From: Candidatus Latescibacterota bacterium | Lineage (GTDB): Bacteria > Latescibacterota > UBA2968 > UBA8231 | Assembly: GCA_022820485.1 (NCBI GenBank) | Contig: JAJEFJ010000001.1 | Coordinates: 94,112 to 158,111, forward strand | DNA length: 64,000 nt | Direction: 5' to 3' | Shown here: positions 16,224-25,235 of the stretch, one piece after another | How positions within the stretch are numbered: position 1 is the first letter of the stretch | How the letters are laid out: every line of letters starts with the position of its first letter | Program-made: the position numbers and the translations under genes | The notes under the pieces: model-generated | What the model was told of the DNA's origin: nothing | The model's input: only the letters and a program-made list of their open reading frames with translations | The model's database searches: none

Positions 16224-17525
16224 ATGCCTCTTGCCAAATTCGCAACCTTTGCCCTCGCCGCCCTCCTCGCCTTCGGAGCCTGCACTAGCGAGGAAGACGC
16301 CAGCGTCGTGCGCGTCACCCGCAATATCGGCGGCCGACCCGGCTTCCAGGTCCACTGGGACATCTGGAAGGCCACCTTCGAGCGCCAAAACCCCGGCTGG
16401 ACGCTGGAACTGATCGACTTGGGCAATGAAGACGCTGGCGCGTACTACCGCCGCGCCATCGCCACCGGCGACCTGCCCCACGTGGTAATGACCCTCGACT
16501 ACACCAAATTTTTGGCCAACGGCGACCACTTGCTCCCCATTCCCCGCGCGATATACGACCGGGTCGGCCAAAACTTGCCGCCGTTGCACAACGGCCAGTA
16601 CTACACAGCCCAAGTCGGCCGCCAAATCACTGGCATCGCCGTCAACAAGCGCATCTGGGCCGAGGCCGGCATCACCGAGCCGCCGCAGACTTGGGACGCC
16701 TTTATCGCTGCCTTGCACAAGATAAAAGCCGCTGGGTACAAGCCGCTCGTCTATGGAGGCCGCGAATGGTCGGCCGGAGTGCCTCTCTCCTACGCGATCC
16801 AGACCAATCTCTACGACCCAACCCGCCCAGCCGACGAGCCTTCCTGGACCGTGCGCCGCGACCGCGGCGAAATCACCTTTGCCACCGACCCGCTGATGCG
16901 CCCCATCATGGCAAACATGATCGCGCTTATCGACAACTTCGTCGAAAAAGGCTCGCTGAGCGACGGGTACAACGAAGAGCAGCGCGATTTCTTCAACGAG
17001 CACGCCGCCACTTGGATGATGGGCTGCTGGATGAGCGGCGACGTCGAGCCGCTACAGGTCAACTTTGAAATCGAGTACTGGCCCATTCCCTCCATGACCG
17101 GCCACCAGCCCCTCTTCATCAACACCTCCAACCAGCAGCGCGGCTGGTCCATGACCTCCAGCGCCCAAGGCATGTACTACGACAAAGCCCTCGCCGTGCT
17201 CAAAGCCTACTACCACCCAGAAGTCTATCAAGCGTATCTCAACGCCGAGGGCATGCTGCTCAACGCCACCCAGGTCGAAGGCGTCGATGGCCCCAAAAGC
17301 ACCTGGGGACCGACTCAGCGCCTCTTCGAGCGCATGAGCACCAACCTCGACCACTGGGGCTGGACGCCCGGCTACTTCATCTCGATTGAAGACTACCCCC
17401 CCACCGGCTTCGTCCTCACCTTGGCCCGCATCATGCAGGAAATCCAAGCCGGCAACCGCGACATTGACGCGCTGCTCAAAATGCTCGACGACGACTGGGA
17501 GGCCGGGCGCAAGGGAAGCAAGTGA
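16224..17525 (+). CDS. Extracellular solute-binding lipoprotein of the sugar ABC importer
   Basis: A 433-residue family 1 solute-binding protein. The leader ends in a lipobox (ALLAFGAC, Cys20), so it is membrane anchored on the periplasmic side. The body shows typical features: HWDIWKATFERQNPGWTLEL, VNKRIWAEAGITEPPQTWDA, and the late WGPTQRLFERM and GRDID-like tail. It captures the sugar for the two upstream permeases. The ligand cannot be deduced. Its stop overlaps the start of the DUF6785-like gene. Confidence 0.92.
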   Translation: MPLAKFATFALAALLAFGACTSEEDASVVRVTRNIGGRPGFQVHWDIWKATFERQNPGWTLELIDLGNEDAGAYYRRAIATGDLPHVVMTLDYTKFLANGDHLLPIPRAIYDRVGQNLPPLHNGQYYTAQVGRQITGIAVNKRIWAEAGITEPPQTWDAFIAALHKIKAAGYKPLVYGGREWSAGVPLSYAIQTNLYDPTRPADEPSWTVRRDRGEITFATDPLMRPIMANMIALIDNFVEKGSLSDGYNEEQRDFFNEHAATWMMGCWMSGDVEPLQVNFEIEYWPIPSMTGHQPLFINTSNQQRGWSMTSSAQGMYYDKALAVLKAYYHPEVYQAYLNAEGMLLNATQVEGVDGPKSTWGPTQRLFERMSTNLDHWGWTPGYFISIEDYPPTGFVLTLARIMQEIQAGNRDIDALLKMLDDDWEAGRKGSK

Positions 17526-19420
17526 TGCGCTCTGCCCTCGAATGGACGCTGGCCATGGCGCTGTGCGTCGGCCACAACTTCATCGGGGTGCGCAGCTACA
17601 TCCTGCTCGACCGCTACTCGGGCTACGCCGACCACTTCAACACCGTCGGCGTCATCTTCGCCCTGTTCTGGGTCGCGCTTACCGCGCTCCTGCTCGCGCT
17701 GATTCGGCCCTTCCTGCGATTGCCAACTTCGACTTTTGCCCTCATCTACGCTGCGCTAATGGTGGCCACAGTCATGCCGACCATGGGCTTTGGCGGCTAT
17801 TTTATCCCCCTGCTCGCCGGCGTCTTCTACTACGCCACCCCAGAAAACAACTGGCGCGAACTGCTCTGGGACCACATCCCCGACTGGGCCGCTCCGCGCG
17901 ACCTAGAGATGATCCGCAACCTCTTCGAGGGTGCTCCAGCAGGTGCGCCGTTGCCGTGGGACGCCTGGCTCGGCCCTTCTATCTTCTGGGGTCTATTCAT
18001 GGTCGCCTTCTTCTTGGTCAGCTTCTCGCTCATCGCCCTGCTGCACCACCAGTGGGCCAGCGGCGAGCGCTTGGTCTATCCCCTAGCAGTAGTGCCAACG
18101 GCGATGGTCGAGAGCGTGGAAAACCCGGCCAAAAGCCTCTTTAAGAATCCGCTGTTCTGGGTCGGTTTTTTCATCGCTGGGATCATCCCCACCGTCAACA
18201 TGCTCGATCAAGTGTTCGACTTTGAGACCATCAATAACTTCGGCATCCCCTCCACGCGCATCTTTTTGCGCCGCATCGGCATCTCCTATGGAATCAACGT
18301 CAACTTCCTCGTCGTCGGCTTGAGCTACCTGCTCAACCTCAATGTGCTCTTGAGCGTCTGGCTCTTTCACATCCTCATCTATCTCGAACACGGCCTGTTG
18401 GGCTTTTTAGGCGTTGTCGTCAATCTCCCTGCCCAGCCGCACCAGCAGGTCTCAGTGCTGATGTCGCATCAGCAGATGGGGGCGCTCATCTTCCTGATCC
18501 TCTCGTCGCTATGGATGTCGCGCGACTTCCTCAAAGATCAGTGGCGCGCTATCGCCAGCGGCACCAGAGGTCCGAACACACACCTGCCCTCGCCGCGCAC
18601 CTCGGCACTGATGGGAGCCGTCGGCTTGGTCTATATGGCGTATTTCCTCCACGCCACCGGCCTTTCCCTCGGCTGGAGCTTGGCCTTTCTGCTGGTCGCG
18701 CTGTTGGTCTTCTTAGGCACGGCGCGCTTGCTAGTGCAAACCGGCTTGGGGCGGCTGCGCGCGCCTCATTCCATCCCGCCGCTTTTTACCAACATTTTCG
18801 GCACGGCCTATTTCGGCGATAAGGGCCTCACCGCTATGGGGCTCAACATGGTCTGGGCCGCGGACGTGCAACTGTTCTTCATGGGCACTATGGCCCACGC
18901 CTTCAAGGTCTGCGAGGAGGTCAAGGAAAAAATCAGTGCCCGCAAGCTGTTGTTCTTCCTCGCCTCCGCCCTCGTCGTCAGCGCGGTCACCACTGTCGTG
19001 GTCTATATCTGGCTGGGCTATCAGCACGGCATGATGCACGGCTTCCGCTGGTACTACATCAACTCGCCGCTGAGCAAGTGGGGTTGGGTCGCCAAAACGG
19101 TCAACAATCCGCATCCGCCTCAACACCTGACCACCCTGTTCACCGGCATCGGCGCTGGACTCGCCGCACTGCTTTCCTTCGCCCAGCACCGCCTCGCCGG
19201 CTGGCCTCTGCACCCGGTCGGGCTGGCCGTAGCCCTGACCAATACCGTGCGCGGCGACTGGTTTGGGATATTCCTCGCCTGGCTCGTTAAGTCGATTCTG
19301 ATCAGCTACGGAGGGGTCATTCTCTATAGGAAAGTGCGGCCGCTCTTTCTGGGGTTTATCATGGGAGCTTGCGTCGGTGTGGGCGGGTCGTCTTTGGTCT
19401 ATTCGTTCTACTACTTCTGA
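17525..19420 (+). CDS. DUF6785-type polytopic membrane protein
   Basis: A 631-residue integral membrane protein with roughly a dozen hydrophobic segments. It resembles the DUF6785/DUF6784 group of OPT-like carriers found in Planctomycetes, Latescibacteria and relatives. Landmarks shared with the paralogue at 60983-62923 are ATPENNWRELLWDHIPDW, PLPWDAWLGPSIFWG, HHQWASGERLVYPLAVVP, a glycine-rich VGVGGSSLVYSF end and the HPVGLAVA helix. It overlaps the binding-protein stop (TGATG), so it belongs to the transporter operon, which is unusual. It may export or import a related compound; the substrate is unknown. A GTG at 17522 is an alternative start. Confidence 0.82.
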   Translation: MRSALEWTLAMALCVGHNFIGVRSYILLDRYSGYADHFNTVGVIFALFWVALTALLLALIRPFLRLPTSTFALIYAALMVATVMPTMGFGGYFIPLLAGVFYYATPENNWRELLWDHIPDWAAPRDLEMIRNLFEGAPAGAPLPWDAWLGPSIFWGLFMVAFFLVSFSLIALLHHQWASGERLVYPLAVVPTAMVESVENPAKSLFKNPLFWVGFFIAGIIPTVNMLDQVFDFETINNFGIPSTRIFLRRIGISYGINVNFLVVGLSYLLNLNVLLSVWLFHILIYLEHGLLGFLGVVVNLPAQPHQQVSVLMSHQQMGALIFLILSSLWMSRDFLKDQWRAIASGTRGPNTHLPSPRTSALMGAVGLVYMAYFLHATGLSLGWSLAFLLVALLVFLGTARLLVQTGLGRLRAPHSIPPLFTNIFGTAYFGDKGLTAMGLNMVWAADVQLFFMGTMAHAFKVCEEVKEKISARKLLFFLASALVVSAVTTVVVYIWLGYQHGMMHGFRWYYINSPLSKWGWVAKTVNNPHPPQHLTTLFTGIGAGLAALLSFAQHRLAGWPLHPVGLAVALTNTVRGDWFGIFLAWLVKSILISYGGVILYRKVRPLFLGFIMGACVGVGGSSLVYSFYYF

Positions 19421-19429
19421 GAAACCGTC

Positions 19430-19449
19430 ATTCCGGCAAAAGCCGGAAT
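19430..19449. repeat. ATTCCGGCAAAAGCCGGAAT hairpin repeat
   Basis: An 8-bp perfect stem with a 4-base loop, embedded in the string GTCATTCCGG...CCGGAATCCAGT that is dispersed in many genomes. It lies 9 bases after the membrane-protein stop and lacks a T tract, so it may be a repeat that also stabilises the mRNA end. The MITE at 7822 carries a related CATTCCCGC...GCGGGAATCCAGT hairpin. Confidence 0.6.
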
Positions 19450-19518
19450 CCAGTGGAGCGGGGGACTTTCGCCGGCCGGACAAACGCAACTAAACCGCGT
19501 TGATCTTACAGAACGCTT

Positions 19519-19713
19519 CTAACCGCTCACCCGCTTGACTCTGCCGACTTCGCCGGTCTCCAAGCGCACCTTAATTCCGTGCGGATGCGTCGCCGACTTG
19601 GTCAGAATATCCCGCACCACGCCCTCGGTCAGCCGCCCCGTGCGCTGGTCCTGCTTCTGCACAATGACAACGCGTACCCCAGGCTTTATCTCAGCCCGTC
19701 TCGTTCCGTTCAT
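19519..19713 (-). CDS. ywbE: YwbE family protein (DUF2196)
   Basis: A 64-residue protein with near-full agreement to the YwbE pattern: MNGTRRAEIKPGVRVVIVQK, DQRTGRLTEGVVRDILTKS, HPHGIKVRLETGEVGRVKR. The family is small, soluble and widespread, with no established function, possibly nucleic-acid related. A longer frame runs to 19866, but homologues start at this ATG, which overlaps the stop of the upstream PHP-domain gene (ATGA). Translational coupling to that metallohydrolase is therefore likely. Confidence 0.9.
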   Translation of the reverse strand: MNGTRRAEIKPGVRVVIVQKQDQRTGRLTEGVVRDILTKSATHPHGIKVRLETGEVGRVKRVSG

Positions 19714-21527
19714 CCCCGATCCAACCACACCGGACTCAACCACGCCCGGTGCCCGTCTTGTTGCCGCAGCCGCAGATAGTAATAGGCCCACGCGCCCTCT
19801 GGCGATGACAATTCGGCCTCGTCGATTTCCACGTCCCAAGCGTTGGGCGCGTCCTGCCAGACGCACTGCCCATTTGCGATGATTTCCACCCGCTCAATCG
19901 GCGCAGTCCCGTGCAGGCTGGCGGAAAAATACACCTGCTCGCCTTCCGCCAGTGTACCTTCCGCGCCCGAGCGTATGCCGTTGACCGCATAGTCGCAGAC
20001 AATCGGCACGCCCGAAGTCGCGTAGGTCCAGCGCTCATCCATCGCCTGCCACACGGCCTCGCGGGTCAACTCCGTCGCCCGGAAACAGGTCATCCCCACG
20101 TAGCCTCCCGGATTTTGCGTCGGGTGCCCTTGATGGTTGTCAGTCCCAGCGACAAACCCCAAGCGCCAGCCTTGGGCAAAGGCATCCTGCACCGAAGCGC
20201 CCAACTCTCCTAGGCGAATACCCCAATAGTCGTCGAGCGCGTCGGCTTCAAAATTGCCCCGCCCTTGGACGATTTCCACCAACCTAGCCCGCTTGTTGGG
20301 GAATTCCCAGTGGTATTGCGACCAGTAAAACGTCTTGCCCATGACCTCGCGATGCTTGCCGTACTCGATGGGCTGTCCGCAGTTGGGATGGTGCGGCACC
20401 ATGACCACGCCCTCATCCCAAGTCACTTCCGAGGGGCAAAGCTCCGGTTTCCAGTGCCAAGTGCCGCCATCGACTTCTGGCGTGCGCAGATAGAGATTGG
20501 CGTGCCCGTACGCATTGGAGCTTTCCCACGCGGGGATCGTCACAAAGCGGCCCGGCTCGTAAAACTCCTCATTGACCGCCAAGCACTCGGCCCACCCAGG
20601 GCCAATTGGCGCGTGGTCCGTCATCGCGATCACGTCGAGATTGAGAAAGTCGCGGGCATAGGCGTAAGCCGCGCGCGGCTCCCGATCACCATCCACTGAA
20701 AGCCGCGTGTGGAAGTGGATGCCGCCGAAGTAGTGGCCGCGCTCGCCGACCGCTTGCGCCGGACCGCTCTGCGCTTCTAAACCGCGCTCTACATCGCGCG
20801 CGGTGATGCGAACTGGACCGTCGGCCTGCACTGCAATACCCTCGATCACGCCCCTCCCATCGGCACCAATTTCTACCTCATCGGGTAACCCCTCGCCCGC
20901 GCCGTCGGCCTGCAAAGTCACCGTCCCCCGGTAGCTAGGTATTGGATTGAGATGATCGTCCGTCGCGAAAACTACGACCCTACGCTTTCCCTCCGCATCC
21001 GCCGTAGCAGAGACTCGTCCTTCCAGTCGCGTCAGAGGGCCGGGGGCATTGCTCAGGGGAATGGGATCGCCCACCTTCTCGAAAACCTCGGCTTCGGGCC
21101 GCCGCACCCGCACTTGCAGGACACCGCTTATATCCGCGTGCGGCGACGGCACCACGCCCAGGGGAAAGACCAGCCGTGCTCCCGCGCTGAGCGACTTGGT
21201 AACTTGGATGGTACACAGGTAGAGTTCATTGAGCGGCCGTCCCACCAACCCGCCGCCAGCCGGCCCGTCGCCGCCCCGCGTCATATCGGTCCAGTCGCGT
21301 GCCAACCCGTGACCCAGCACCACCACGCCCTCACCTCCTTCGACAAAAGGATCTGCAAGCGTCCACTTGCGGGAATAGGAATGGAACGTGCTGATCGAAA
21401 CCCGCACGTCGGCACCAGCTTCCAAGCCCGCCGGACAAGTGACGAACAGCCGCAAGGGCTTGACCTGCTGGTCTGTGGCGACAAACTCCGTCTGTCCTTC
21501 GTAGTGTATTTCTAATTGTTCGTACAT
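19710..21527 (-). CDS. PHP-domain metallohydrolase (CehA/McbA- or DUF3604-like)
   Basis: A 605-residue protein. Residues 1-260 are beta-rich and probably form accessory sandwich domains. The PHP-type metal site follows, with H271 and H273 in GGIHFHTRLSVDG, D304-H305 in IAMTDHAPIGPGW, and further His in VMVPHHPNCGQP and VAGTDNHQGHP. The C-terminal ~100 residues are again beta-rich. This matches CehA/McbA-type metallohydrolases, which hydrolyse phosphoesters or carbamates. The open frame extends to 21611, but GAGGAGA immediately before the ATG at 21527 fixes the start. No signal peptide is seen. Confidence 0.78.
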   Translation of the reverse strand: MYEQLEIHYEGQTEFVATDQQVKPLRLFVTCPAGLEAGADVRVSISTFHSYSRKWTLADPFVEGGEGVVVLGHGLARDWTDMTRGGDGPAGGGLVGRPLNELYLCTIQVTKSLSAGARLVFPLGVVPSPHADISGVLQVRVRRPEAEVFEKVGDPIPLSNAPGPLTRLEGRVSATADAEGKRRVVVFATDDHLNPIPSYRGTVTLQADGAGEGLPDEVEIGADGRGVIEGIAVQADGPVRITARDVERGLEAQSGPAQAVGERGHYFGGIHFHTRLSVDGDREPRAAYAYARDFLNLDVIAMTDHAPIGPGWAECLAVNEEFYEPGRFVTIPAWESSNAYGHANLYLRTPEVDGGTWHWKPELCPSEVTWDEGVVMVPHHPNCGQPIEYGKHREVMGKTFYWSQYHWEFPNKRARLVEIVQGRGNFEADALDDYWGIRLGELGASVQDAFAQGWRLGFVAGTDNHQGHPTQNPGGYVGMTCFRATELTREAVWQAMDERWTYATSGVPIVCDYAVNGIRSGAEGTLAEGEQVYFSASLHGTAPIERVEIIANGQCVWQDAPNAWDVEIDEAELSSPEGAWAYYYLRLRQQDGHRAWLSPVWLDRG

Positions 21528-21540
21528 ATCTTCTCCTCGA

Positions 21541-21990
21541 TTAGACAAACTTCTGAGCATGTATCGTGAAAGGGGATGTCGTGTACGACTGAAACAAAAC
21601 CCGTCCATCAAATGACAAAAGCTGCTGAAGTCTTCGACTGTAAATAGGATGCTCTATCATTTTACCTGCCTCAGTCTTTTGAACCCATGTAACATCGAGC
21701 GTCTCTTCTCCTGTCCGAGCATCCCCAGACAACCAAGAACCAAGAAAATCGAATATCACCCGATGATTGCTGAGGTTGCTATACACGCCGACAAGTCGAT
21801 CAGCCGCAGCCACGACGTTGGCCTCTTCTCTAACTTCGCGGACGACCCCATCGAGGACGGACTCACCCTCTTCGATCTGGCCACCTGGAAACTCCCACCC
21901 TCTTCGTTCTGTTTTAACTAGCAGCACCTCGTCTCCCCGTTCCACGAGCATTCCAGCAGCGACGATATGTTTGGGCGGGTTCAAATGCAT
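21541..21990 (-). CDS. Nudix hydrolase
   Basis: A 149-residue Nudix-fold pyrophosphohydrolase. The Nudix box runs GGQIEEGESVLDGVVREVRE followed by EANV, fitting G-x5-E-x7-REVxEE with Asn in place of the usual Gly near the end. It acts on nucleoside diphosphates linked to another group; the substrate is not predictable. It lies 13 bases upstream of the PHP-domain gene in the same direction, so the two may be co-transcribed. Codon use is less GC-rich than in the neighbours. Confidence 0.9.
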   Translation of the reverse strand: MHLNPPKHIVAAGMLVERGDEVLLVKTERRGWEFPGGQIEEGESVLDGVVREVREEANVVAAADRLVGVYSNLSNHRVIFDFLGSWLSGDARTGEETLDVTWVQKTEAGKMIEHPIYSRRLQQLLSFDGRVLFQSYTTSPFTIHAQKFV

Positions 21991-22025
21991 TTGTTGCTTC
22001 CTGAGTCAAAGCAAACGAGAACTTC

Positions 22026-23465
22026 TCAGACGTAATTAGTCTCGTTCCACGCCCCCACCGAAAACGCCGTGCGATACTGCCGCGTCGAGATCAGCCAGTG
22101 GCACAGGTGTTTCTCGCACTGTTCGACGATCTCTTGGTACGCCTGCTCGCCGTACAAATTGCGAGCCTCGTGCGGATCGGCCTCCAGATCGTAAAGCTCG
22201 CCGCAGTCGCCCCCAAAATCCTCCGGCTGATAGTGTACGTAACGCCACTTGCCCCAGCGCAGCGCCTTGCTGTGCCGATGCTCAGTGACCGCCACCTCAC
22301 GCACGGGATCGGTTCCACCCCGCAAAAGTTCGCTGATATCCACCCCATCCATACCCTCCATCGCCGACAACCCGCAGAGATTCATAAACGTAGGAGCCAA
22401 ATCGACATTTTCCACCAACACGTCGCAAACCCTCCCTTCAACCGCAACACCCGGCACCCGCCAGAGCATCGGCACCCGACACACCGCCTCCGAGCAGATC
22501 CCAGGGGCCTTTTCCTGAATGCCGAAAGCAGTGCTGTACGCGCCGTGGTCGGAGTTATAGACGACGATCGTATCTTCAGCCAAGCCGCGTTCGTCGAGGT
22601 AGTCCAAAAGGCGGCCAATGCAGTAGTCAACCTGCGTCACGCAGCCCAGATAGCCGCGCCAGATATTGCGCGCGCCCTCCTCCGGCGACCATTCCTCCCC
22701 CTCCCAAGCCCGCTGAAACCGCGCGTGCATATCGCGAAAATGCGGCGGTCGTCCCGACGGATCCTGATAATAAGTCTCCGGCAACGCAATGTCGTCTGCA
22801 TACATATCCCAAAACTTCTGATCCGGCGTATAAGGCGCGTGCGGTCGCGGCAACGACACCTGCATACAGAAGAGATCTCCCTCACACCCCCCCATAAATT
22901 CAATCGCCCGATCCACACACCAAGTCTCGACATTGTACTCCAACGGCAACTCCGATGGCCGGGCGCGGAATTGGTTCTGTGGCAAACCAACAGGGTGGAG
23001 AGCGGGGTAGCCAGTGATGCGGAAGTTGTCGTTTTGCTCCAACAGACCGGCTCCCGCCAAAAACGTTTGATACGGCGACAAACCGCCCGCACCCGGCACC
23101 GGCGTCGAAGTACCAGACATCCAATAGTCAACATGGTCCAACAGCCAATCGCTCGGCTGGTTGGGCACGTGCGTCTTGCCGATCACCGCCGTCTTGTACC
23201 CGTGCTGCTTAAAATGGCCGAGGAAACTCTGCATCCCCTCCGGACGCGGCCCCCCCAAACCAAAAAAACCGTGGTTGTGGCAGTACTGTCCCGTGTACAT
23301 GCTCATGCGGCTAGGCGTGCAGATCGGATTCTGGGTGTACGCCGCTGAAAAGCGCATCCCCTCGCTGGCCAGCCGATCCATGTTGGGCGTCAGCGCCTGC
23401 GCGTGGCCTTCGCAGCCCATACAGGCCGCTTGGTGCTGATCAGATAGGATGTGCAGTACATTCAT
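22026..23465 (-). CDS. Sulfatase (S1 family, type I)
   Basis: A 479-residue sulfatase. Metal Asp is in VLHILSDQHQAACMG, the modified cysteine is C49 in C-T-P-S-R (NPICTPSRMSMYTG), and later metal residues are in IVVYNSDHGAYSTAFG. There is no signal peptide. The end (GELYDLEADPHEARNLYG) is typical. The ATG at 23465 is chosen over an in-frame GTG at 23474; GAAGG lies ahead of it. Together with the other two sulfatases and the glycosidase-like genes, this suggests use of sulfated polysaccharides, as found in marine or sponge-associated settings (inference). Confidence 0.92.
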   Translation of the reverse strand: MNVLHILSDQHQAACMGCEGHAQALTPNMDRLASEGMRFSAAYTQNPICTPSRMSMYTGQYCHNHGFFGLGGPRPEGMQSFLGHFKQHGYKTAVIGKTHVPNQPSDWLLDHVDYWMSGTSTPVPGAGGLSPYQTFLAGAGLLEQNDNFRITGYPALHPVGLPQNQFRARPSELPLEYNVETWCVDRAIEFMGGCEGDLFCMQVSLPRPHAPYTPDQKFWDMYADDIALPETYYQDPSGRPPHFRDMHARFQRAWEGEEWSPEEGARNIWRGYLGCVTQVDYCIGRLLDYLDERGLAEDTIVVYNSDHGAYSTAFGIQEKAPGICSEAVCRVPMLWRVPGVAVEGRVCDVLVENVDLAPTFMNLCGLSAMEGMDGVDISELLRGGTDPVREVAVTEHRHSKALRWGKWRYVHYQPEDFGGDCGELYDLEADPHEARNLYGEQAYQEIVEQCEKHLCHWLISTRQYRTAFSVGAWNETNYV

Positions 23466-23547
23466 AAGCCGCACCTTCTCGGAGCTGTGAGATTTCTGCT
23501 AAAACAAATGGCTTTATACCAGTAAAGCTATTCGCTATATTTTGGCT

Positions 23548-23820
23548 ATGGAGAATGCGCCGTACGAACTGACGATCAAGAGGCAGGCGATCAAAGCCCT
23601 GCAAAATATGCCTCGTCAGAACGCCCAACGCATTCGCCGCGAATTGGACAAATTGGCCGCACAGCCCAATCGGCGGGACGTTGATGTCGCTAGCTTGACA
23701 GGACGGCCCGGTTTTCGCCTCCGCGTTGGCGACTGGCGGATCATTTTCACGCGAGAAAATACGGCTCGGGTAATTGACGTGCTGCGAATCGTCCCACGCG
23801 GGCAGGCCTATAAGCGATAG
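23548..23820 (+). CDS. RelE/ParE-superfamily toxin
   Basis: A 90-residue protein with the RelE fold pattern: an N-terminal IKRQAIKALQNMPRQNAQRI helix pair, then PGFRLRVGDWRIIFTREN and the C-terminal VIDVLRIVPRGQAYKR. RelE-type toxins usually cleave mRNA on the ribosome. The downstream gene, 9 bases away, encodes an HTH antitoxin, giving the toxin-first order of higBA-like modules. A TTG at 23542 is an alternative start. An AT-rich promoter-like tract (GCTATATTTTGG) directly precedes the ATG. Confidence 0.85.
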   Translation: MENAPYELTIKRQAIKALQNMPRQNAQRIRRELDKLAAQPNRRDVDVASLTGRPGFRLRVGDWRIIFTRENTARVIDVLRIVPRGQAYKR

Positions 23821-23829
23821 GAGCACTCC

Positions 23830-24201
23830 ATGAACAAGCCACAAGTTATTCTTGACAACACCGGACAACCTGCCTTCGCCGTAATCCCTTGGCGCGATTA
23901 TGAGCGTCTCACACGCGAGGACGCGGAGGCGATATTGAGCGATGAAGAACATTATGATCGCGCCAAGGCAAGCAACGACGAATCCTTCCCTATTGAGGTG
24001 GTCGACCAACTCTTGGCCGGACAAAATCCAATCAGTGTGTACCGCAACTATCGGGGTCTGACCCAGAACGAACTGGCCGCCGCCGCTGGCATCAATGAGG
24101 TCTATCTCTCCCAGATCGAAACCGGCAAACGCACCGGCTCGGCCAAAACATTAGCCGCTCTCGCCAAGGCGTTGCAGATGACGGTGGATGATCTTATTTG
24201 A
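23830..24201 (+). CDS. HTH antitoxin (XRE/HigA-like) with extended N-terminus
   Basis: A 123-residue protein. The C-terminal half is a clear XRE-type helix-turn-helix (YRGLTQNELAAAAGINEVYL then SQIETGKRTGSAKTLAAL). The N-terminal half (VILDNTGQPAFAVIPWRDYE then RLTREDAE) resembles the opening of Phd/YefM-like or related antitoxins and is likely the toxin-neutralising part. AGGAG precedes the ATG. It is paired with the RelE-like toxin just upstream and is expected to repress the operon. Confidence 0.85.
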   Translation: MNKPQVILDNTGQPAFAVIPWRDYERLTREDAEAILSDEEHYDRAKASNDESFPIEVVDQLLAGQNPISVYRNYRGLTQNELAAAAGINEVYLSQIETGKRTGSAKTLAALAKALQMTVDDLI

Positions 24202-24256
24202 CCTCTCAGTATATTAGTTTTTTAGACGCCTTCTATGACTACCCCGACCTCAGCTA

Positions 24257-25210
24257 CTACGGCTCCGAAATCCTAATGTCGTCTTCTGTCAATGTCCGTT
24301 CCAATGCCCTGTCCCAGTCCATGCTGTCTTTCTCAAACGTTGTTTGTACGCATCCGGGCAATTGCCGTCCACAGATGTACATCTCAGGAGTGCCCCAGTG
24401 CTCCGTGCCTTCGGGAATCCTTGGTCTGTTCCCGGTATGCTGGATTGTCGCTTTCATGTAATGCACGATATAAGCCCGCCGAAACCGATCTGATCTGTTG
24501 GGTGTGCTGCGGTGCAATAGCGCATTGTTGAAAAATACCAGTGCGCCCTTTGGCACTTCTACTGGCATGGCCTGTTCTTCCATCTCGTCGGACACGGTCA
24601 CTCTCTTTTGCAACAAATAATCATCGCTCTCGACCTCGCTGTGATCTATCACGCCCAAGCGATGACTGCCGGGGATCACCCACAAGCATCCGTTCTCTTC
24701 GTCCGCATCATCCAGCGCCAGCCAAGTTCCAATCGTCGATTGGTCTATGGCGTCTCCTACGCTACTGATATAAATGTTGCGGAAATACCACGAGTCCTGA
24801 TGCCACGCAATAGGCCGCCCGGTGCCCGGGGGTTTGAAAAAATATAGATCGTTTGGACAGAACAGGTCTCGCCCCACGATCTCTGCGACCGCGTCCAGCC
24901 GCCTTGGGTCGCGAATGTGTGATCGCACCAATGCACTGAATCTGTGTAGTCGCGTTATACCGTCTAACGATGCGGCACCAGAAGTCGCATCAGTTCCGGC
25001 ATTGCGTTTCAGAATTGCTTGCTTCTCTTTCTCTGTCAACACGTCAGAGGTCTCAACGAGTTCTACGAGATCTTCGATTCTATCGCGCAGTGCATCAATC
25101 TCATAAACGTCGAAGGCATCTGCGCGAATAAAGAACCCATCTTTTGCATACTTTTCGCGTTCTTCCGCAGTCAATCCATGCGTTGTAGTGTCAACTGTTG
25201 CCACAAACAT
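24257..25210 (-). CDS. Phytanoyl-CoA dioxygenase (PhyH) family protein
   Basis: A 317-residue Fe(II)/2-oxoglutarate dioxygenase of the PhyH family. The iron ligands are H137 and D139 in IAWHQDSWYF and H233 in FNNALLHRSTPN; the Arg following in RSDRFRRAYIVHYM fits 2-oxoglutarate binding. Bacterial PhyH proteins hydroxylate diverse metabolites; the substrate is unknown here. It is less GC-rich than the sulfatases on both sides. Its upstream region holds AAGGAGA for translation and then a MITE-like element, so its promoter may be close to or inside that element. Confidence 0.9.
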   Translation of the reverse strand: MFVATVDTTTHGLTAEEREKYAKDGFFIRADAFDVYEIDALRDRIEDLVELVETSDVLTEKEKQAILKRNAGTDATSGAASLDGITRLHRFSALVRSHIRDPRRLDAVAEIVGRDLFCPNDLYFFKPPGTGRPIAWHQDSWYFRNIYISSVGDAIDQSTIGTWLALDDADEENGCLWVIPGSHRLGVIDHSEVESDDYLLQKRVTVSDEMEEQAMPVEVPKGALVFFNNALLHRSTPNRSDRFRRAYIVHYMKATIQHTGNRPRIPEGTEHWGTPEMYICGRQLPGCVQTTFEKDSMDWDRALERTLTEDDIRISEP

Positions 25211-25235
25211 CTCCTTTCCTTTTGAGAATTATTAA

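Noticed and set aside
15807..17003. 398-codon minus-strand frame
   Set aside because: It spans the end of the permease and most of the binding protein, both well supported; a GC-driven shadow.
19714..19866. N-terminal extension of YwbE
   Set aside because: It lies inside the PHP-domain gene in another frame. YwbE proteins start at the ATG at 19713.
22098..23348. 416-codon plus-strand frame
   Set aside because: It is antisense to the sulfatase with its intact CTPSR signature; composition is Arg/His-rich as in shadows.
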